The notes beneath the pieces are model-generated. The model had not been told where the DNA came from, did no database searches, and saw only the letters and a program-made list of their open reading frames with translations. From a bacterium HR33 (GTDB taxonomy: Bacteria; Gemmatimonadota; Gemmatimonadetes; Gemmatimonadales; GWC2-71-9), in assembly GCA_002923375.1 (NCBI GenBank), contig BEIJ01000001.1, forward strand, positions 682,001 to 746,000: a DNA stretch of 64,000 bases, in the 5' to 3' direction. The translations under genes were made by a program, and so were the position numbers. This document shows, piece after piece, positions 61,748 to 64,000 of the stretch (position 1 is its first letter; the number at the start of each line of letters is the position of its first letter).

Positions 61748-62542
61748 TTGAGGGAATATCTCGACCTTCTCCGCCACGTGCTAGAGCACGGCAGGCCAAA
61801 GCCGGATCGGACCGGCACCGGGACGCTCAGCGTATTCGGCTACCAGATGCGAATCGACCTGTCCCGGGGATTCCCGCTACTGACCACCAAGAAAGTCCAC
61901 TTCAAATCCGTGGTTTACGAGCTTTTGTGGTTCCTGCGGGGGGAAACCAACATCCGCTACCTCAAGGAGCACGGGGTCAGCATCTGGGACGAGTGGGCGG
62001 ACGAGCAGGGAGAGCTGGGCCCGATCTACGGCAAGCAGTGGCGGTCTTGGACCGCACCCGAAGGGCGGACCATAGACCAGCTGTCCCAGGTTATCCGGGA
62101 AATTCGGGAGACGCCCTATTCGCGCCGGCTGGTGGTGAGCGCGTGGAACGTGGCCGACCTCCCCAAGATGGCGCTGGCCCCCTGCCACGTACTCTTCCAG
62201 TTCTACGTGCAGGACGGGAAGCTCTCCTGCCAGCTGTACCAGCGAAGCGCCGACGTCTTCCTGGGCGTTCCCTTCAACATCGCCTCTTACGCCCTCCTAA
62301 CCCACATGATAGCCCAGGTATGCGACTTGGAGCCGGGAGAGTTCATTCACACCTTCGGCGATGTGCACCTCTATTCCAACCATCTGGACCAGGCGCGGCT
62401 CCAGCTCGGCCGGGAGCCGCGGCCGCTCCCCACCCTGAGGCTCAATCCGTCGGTGCGCTCGCTGTTCGACTTCACTTACGACGACATAGTCCTGGAAAAC
62501 TACGACCCCCACCCGGCTATTAGGGCTCCCGTAGCGGTTTGA
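61748..62542 (+). CDS. thyA: Thymidylate synthase
   Basis: 264 residues from TTG at 61748, the same length as E. coli ThyA, which also places the nucleophile at Cys146 in [12 protein letters not shown]. An earlier TTG at 61724 would add eight residues. Features: [34 protein letters not shown]-like region [42 protein letters not shown] and HLYSNHLDQ. It converts dUMP to dTMP using methylene-tetrahydrofolate. It overlaps folA by 4 bases, which recycles its dihydrofolate product. Confidence 0.95.
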   Translation: MREYLDLLRHVLEHGRPKPDRTGTGTLSVFGYQMRIDLSRGFPLLTTKKVHFKSVVYELLWFLRGETNIRYLKEHGVSIWDEWADEQGELGPIYGKQWRSWTAPEGRTIDQLSQVIREIRETPYSRRLVVSAWNVADLPKMALAPCHVLFQFYVQDGKLSCQLYQRSADVFLGVPFNIASYALLTHMIAQVCDLEPGEFIHTFGDVHLYSNHLDQARLQLGREPRPLPTLRLNPSVRSLFDFTYDDIVLENYDPHPAIRAPVAV

Positions 62543-63027
62543 TAGTCTCCGCCATCGCCGCCATGGCCGAAAACCGGGTCATCGGGAGGAGCAACGGCCT
62601 CCCCTGGCACCTTCCGGCGGACTTGCGCCGCTTCAAAGAGCTCACCATGGGTCACACCGTCATTATGGGCCGGCGCACGTTCGAGTCCATCGGGCGCCTC
62701 CTGCCGGGAAGGAGGCTGGTAGTGCTCACCCGCAATGCGTCGTACTCCCACCCGGGAATCGAGGTGGCGGGAAGCTTGGACGAAGCGCTGGAGCTCGCCC
62801 GGGAGGATCCGGAAGTTTTCGTGGCGGGAGGAGGGGAGATATTCCGGCTCGCTCTTCCCCGGCTAGACCGGGTGTACCTCACGGTAGTTCACGCCGCGGT
62901 GGAAGGCGACACGACTTTTCCCGAGCTGGCCGCCGGTGAGTGGCGTTTGGTGGAGGATGTCCGCCATTCGGCCGACGAACGCAATCCCTACGACTACAGT
63001 TTTCGGCTCTACCGGCGAGTTCGCTGA
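62539..63027 (+). CDS. folA: Dihydrofolate reductase
   Basis: 162 residues from TTG at 62539, overlapping the thyA stop. The DHFR core is complete: [32 protein letters not shown] with the catalytic Asp in [42 protein letters not shown] and a C-terminal [10 protein letters not shown]. It reduces dihydrofolate with NADPH. The thyA-folA pair is a common operon; a 0-base gap favours coupled translation. Confidence 0.95.
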   Translation: MIVSAIAAMAENRVIGRSNGLPWHLPADLRRFKELTMGHTVIMGRRTFESIGRLLPGRRLVVLTRNASYSHPGIEVAGSLDEALELAREDPEVFVAGGGEIFRLALPRLDRVYLTVVHAAVEGDTTFPELAAGEWRLVEDVRHSADERNPYDYSFRLYRRVR

Positions 63028-63070
63028 TCCGATGTCGAACCCGGCCCGCTCAAAAATCGGCCGGACCCTA

Positions 63071-63109
63071 TTGCATATCTAGTCGTCATTTCTTATTGTG
63101 TTGCGCAAC
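63071..63109 (+). promoter_or_regulatory. Candidate promoter with overlapping GTTGCGCAAC palindrome
   Basis: TTGCAT (63071-63076), a 17-base spacer and TATTGT (63094-63099), then a perfect 10-base palindrome GTTGCGCAAC (63100-63109) over the likely start site. The ATG of the ligase-like gene is 22 bases further on. The palindrome may be an operator. Confidence 0.45.
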
Positions 63110-63131
63110 GAAAACTCCGAACAGGAGTTCG

Positions 63132-64000
63132 ATGCGCATAGGGCTCGCCTACAACCAGCGTCCACAGCCGAACGGCATCGACGAGCCCACCACTGATCGT
63201 TACGTGGAGTGGGACGATCCGGACACCATTGCCGCCGTAGAAGAGGCGCTTCGGGTGTTCGGCGAGGTGATTCGTCTCGAAGCGATCGGCGACTTCCCCA
63301 CCCGGCTAGCGGAAGCCCGCGTGGACCTTCTCTTCAACATGGCGGAAGGATCCAGCGGTCCCAACCGCGAAGCCCACGTGCCCGCGATAGCCGAGTTCCT
63401 GGGCGTGCCGTACACGGCCAGCGATCCCCTGACCCTGGGCCTGGCGCTGCACAAGGGGAGAGCCAAAGAAGTCTTTCTCCAGCGAGGGATCCCCACGCCG
63501 CCCTTCGTTCTGGTGGAAAGCGAGCTCGACCTGCCGTTGCTGGACGGGGCGGTCTATCCCGCCTTCGTCAAGCCGGCCTGGGAAGGATCCTCCAAAGGAA
63601 TAAGCCTGGACAGCTACGTGGAGACGCCCCAGGCGGCCCGGCGGAAAGCCCGGGAAATTCTGGAGCGCTACGGCCAGCCCGTGTTGGTGGAGGCTTACCT
63701 TCCCGGTGAGGAGTTCACGGTCGCGATTTTGGGCAACGGGCGGGACGCGGTCTGCCTTCCCACCATACGGTACGACTTTTCCGGCCTTCCTTCCGGCGCC
63801 GTTCCGATCATGGGCTACGAGGCCAAATGGGTTTGGGACCGCAAGGACTCTCCCTTGGATATTCTGGAGTGTCCCGCCCGGATCGATGCGGCGCTGGACG
63901 GAGAACTCAAGCGCACCGCCCTCGCGGCGTATCGCGCTCTGGGTTGCCGCGACTGGGGACGCGTCGATCTCAGGCTCGACGCGCGCGGCGTACCCAACGT
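63132..64000 (+). CDS. D-alanine-D-alanine ligase-like ATP-grasp protein, 3' truncated by window
   Basis: The ATG at 63132 (AGGAG 4 bases upstream) opens a frame that runs off the right edge, giving 289 complete codons. The N-terminal domain has DLLFNMAEGSSGPNREAHVPAIAEFLGVPYTASDPLTLGLALHKGRAK, the start of a Ddl-type fold. The ATP-grasp region has YPAFVKPAWEGSSKGISL (P-loop-like), PVLVEAYLPGEEFTVAIL and VDLRLDARG near the edge. It probably ligates D-Ala or another amino acid in cell-wall or peptide synthesis. It lies 104 bases after folA. Confidence 0.85.
   Translation, partial: MRIGLAYNQRPQPNGIDEPTTDRYVEWDDPDTIAAVEEALRVFGEVIRLEAIGDFPTRLAEARVDLLFNMAEGSSGPNREAHVPAIAEFLGVPYTASDPLTLGLALHKGRAKEVFLQRGIPTPPFVLVESELDLPLLDGAVYPAFVKPAWEGSSKGISLDSYVETPQAARRKAREILERYGQPVLVEAYLPGEEFTVAILGNGRDAVCLPTIRYDFSGLPSGAVPIMGYEAKWVWDRKDSPLDILECPARIDAALDGELKRTALAAYRALGCRDWGRVDLRLDARGVPN

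Overview
This is a chromosomal window of high G+C DNA from a Gram-negative type bacterium: outer-membrane barrel, Tat and lipoprotein signals, periplasmic nitrous oxide reductase, squalene synthase. The mix of clade II nosZ, DUF1592/DUF1552 proteins, a giant BNR-repeat exoprotein, BIG2-TolB fusions, a zinc-ribbon Ser/Thr kinase and abundant M1 and amidohydrolase enzymes suggests a Gemmatimonadota-like lineage. That placement is inference, because no rRNA is present. Codon use looks uniform and I see no phage, insertion sequence or CRISPR.

Layout. 0-5 kb: argC start (minus, nearly leaderless), a Tat-exported glycosylasparaginase, an Omp85-type barrel, a saccharopine dehydrogenase-family enzyme, a small mechanosensitive-channel-like protein and a cold-shock protein, with clear terminators. 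5-11 kb: DUF1592 cytochrome, DUF1552 Tat protein and ankyrin protein in one operon. 12-18 kb: respiratory N2O reduction operon (cytochrome c lipoprotein, nosZ, a nosB-like membrane gene, nosD, nosF, nosY), then a Phd/VapC toxin-antitoxin pair. 18-28 kb: an m5C RNA methyltransferase, a large hybrid histidine kinase, a TetR regulator, an M1 peptidase and a sodium symporter. 28-38 kb, mostly minus strand: dienelactone hydrolase, E1-alpha dehydrogenase, Ser/Thr kinase, threonine dehydratase, gyrA, zinc alcohol dehydrogenase, BIG2-TolB protein. 38.7-44 kb: a lysine-rich histone-like protein, an amidohydrolase, tRNA-Asn bracketed by a family of palindromic repeats, a CPBP protease and a terpene-cyclase-like protein. 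44-52 kb: a Ni/Co transporter, selD, an RNase H-like protein, a dCMP deaminase, a zinc-ribbon protein, an isopropylmalate-dehydrogenase-like enzyme, an amidohydrolase, a second channel-like protein, an FKBP, a methyltransferase with a broken N-terminus, and rpsU. 52-64 kb: the BNR exoprotein, thiolase, stomatin, hydroxyacyl-CoA dehydrogenase, squalene synthase, thyA, folA and the start of a D-Ala-D-Ala ligase-like gene.

Most notable. (1) selD is itself a selenoprotein: an in-frame UGA at codon 23 sits exactly at the catalytic Cys position and is followed by a good SECIS-like hairpin, so the organism should use selenocysteine. (2) A roughly 97-117 bp imperfect-palindrome repeat family lies on both sides of tRNA-Asn, once as a lone hairpin and again as a 136-bp-period tandem array. 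(3) A methyltransferase has its N-terminus in another frame, joined at CTT TAG, the same kind of site as the RF2 frameshift. (4) gyrA has a terminator hairpin inside its 5' leader. (5) An RNase HI-like protein lacks the catalytic glutamate. (6) An unannotated, terminator-ended minus-strand unit lies upstream of tRNA-Asn.
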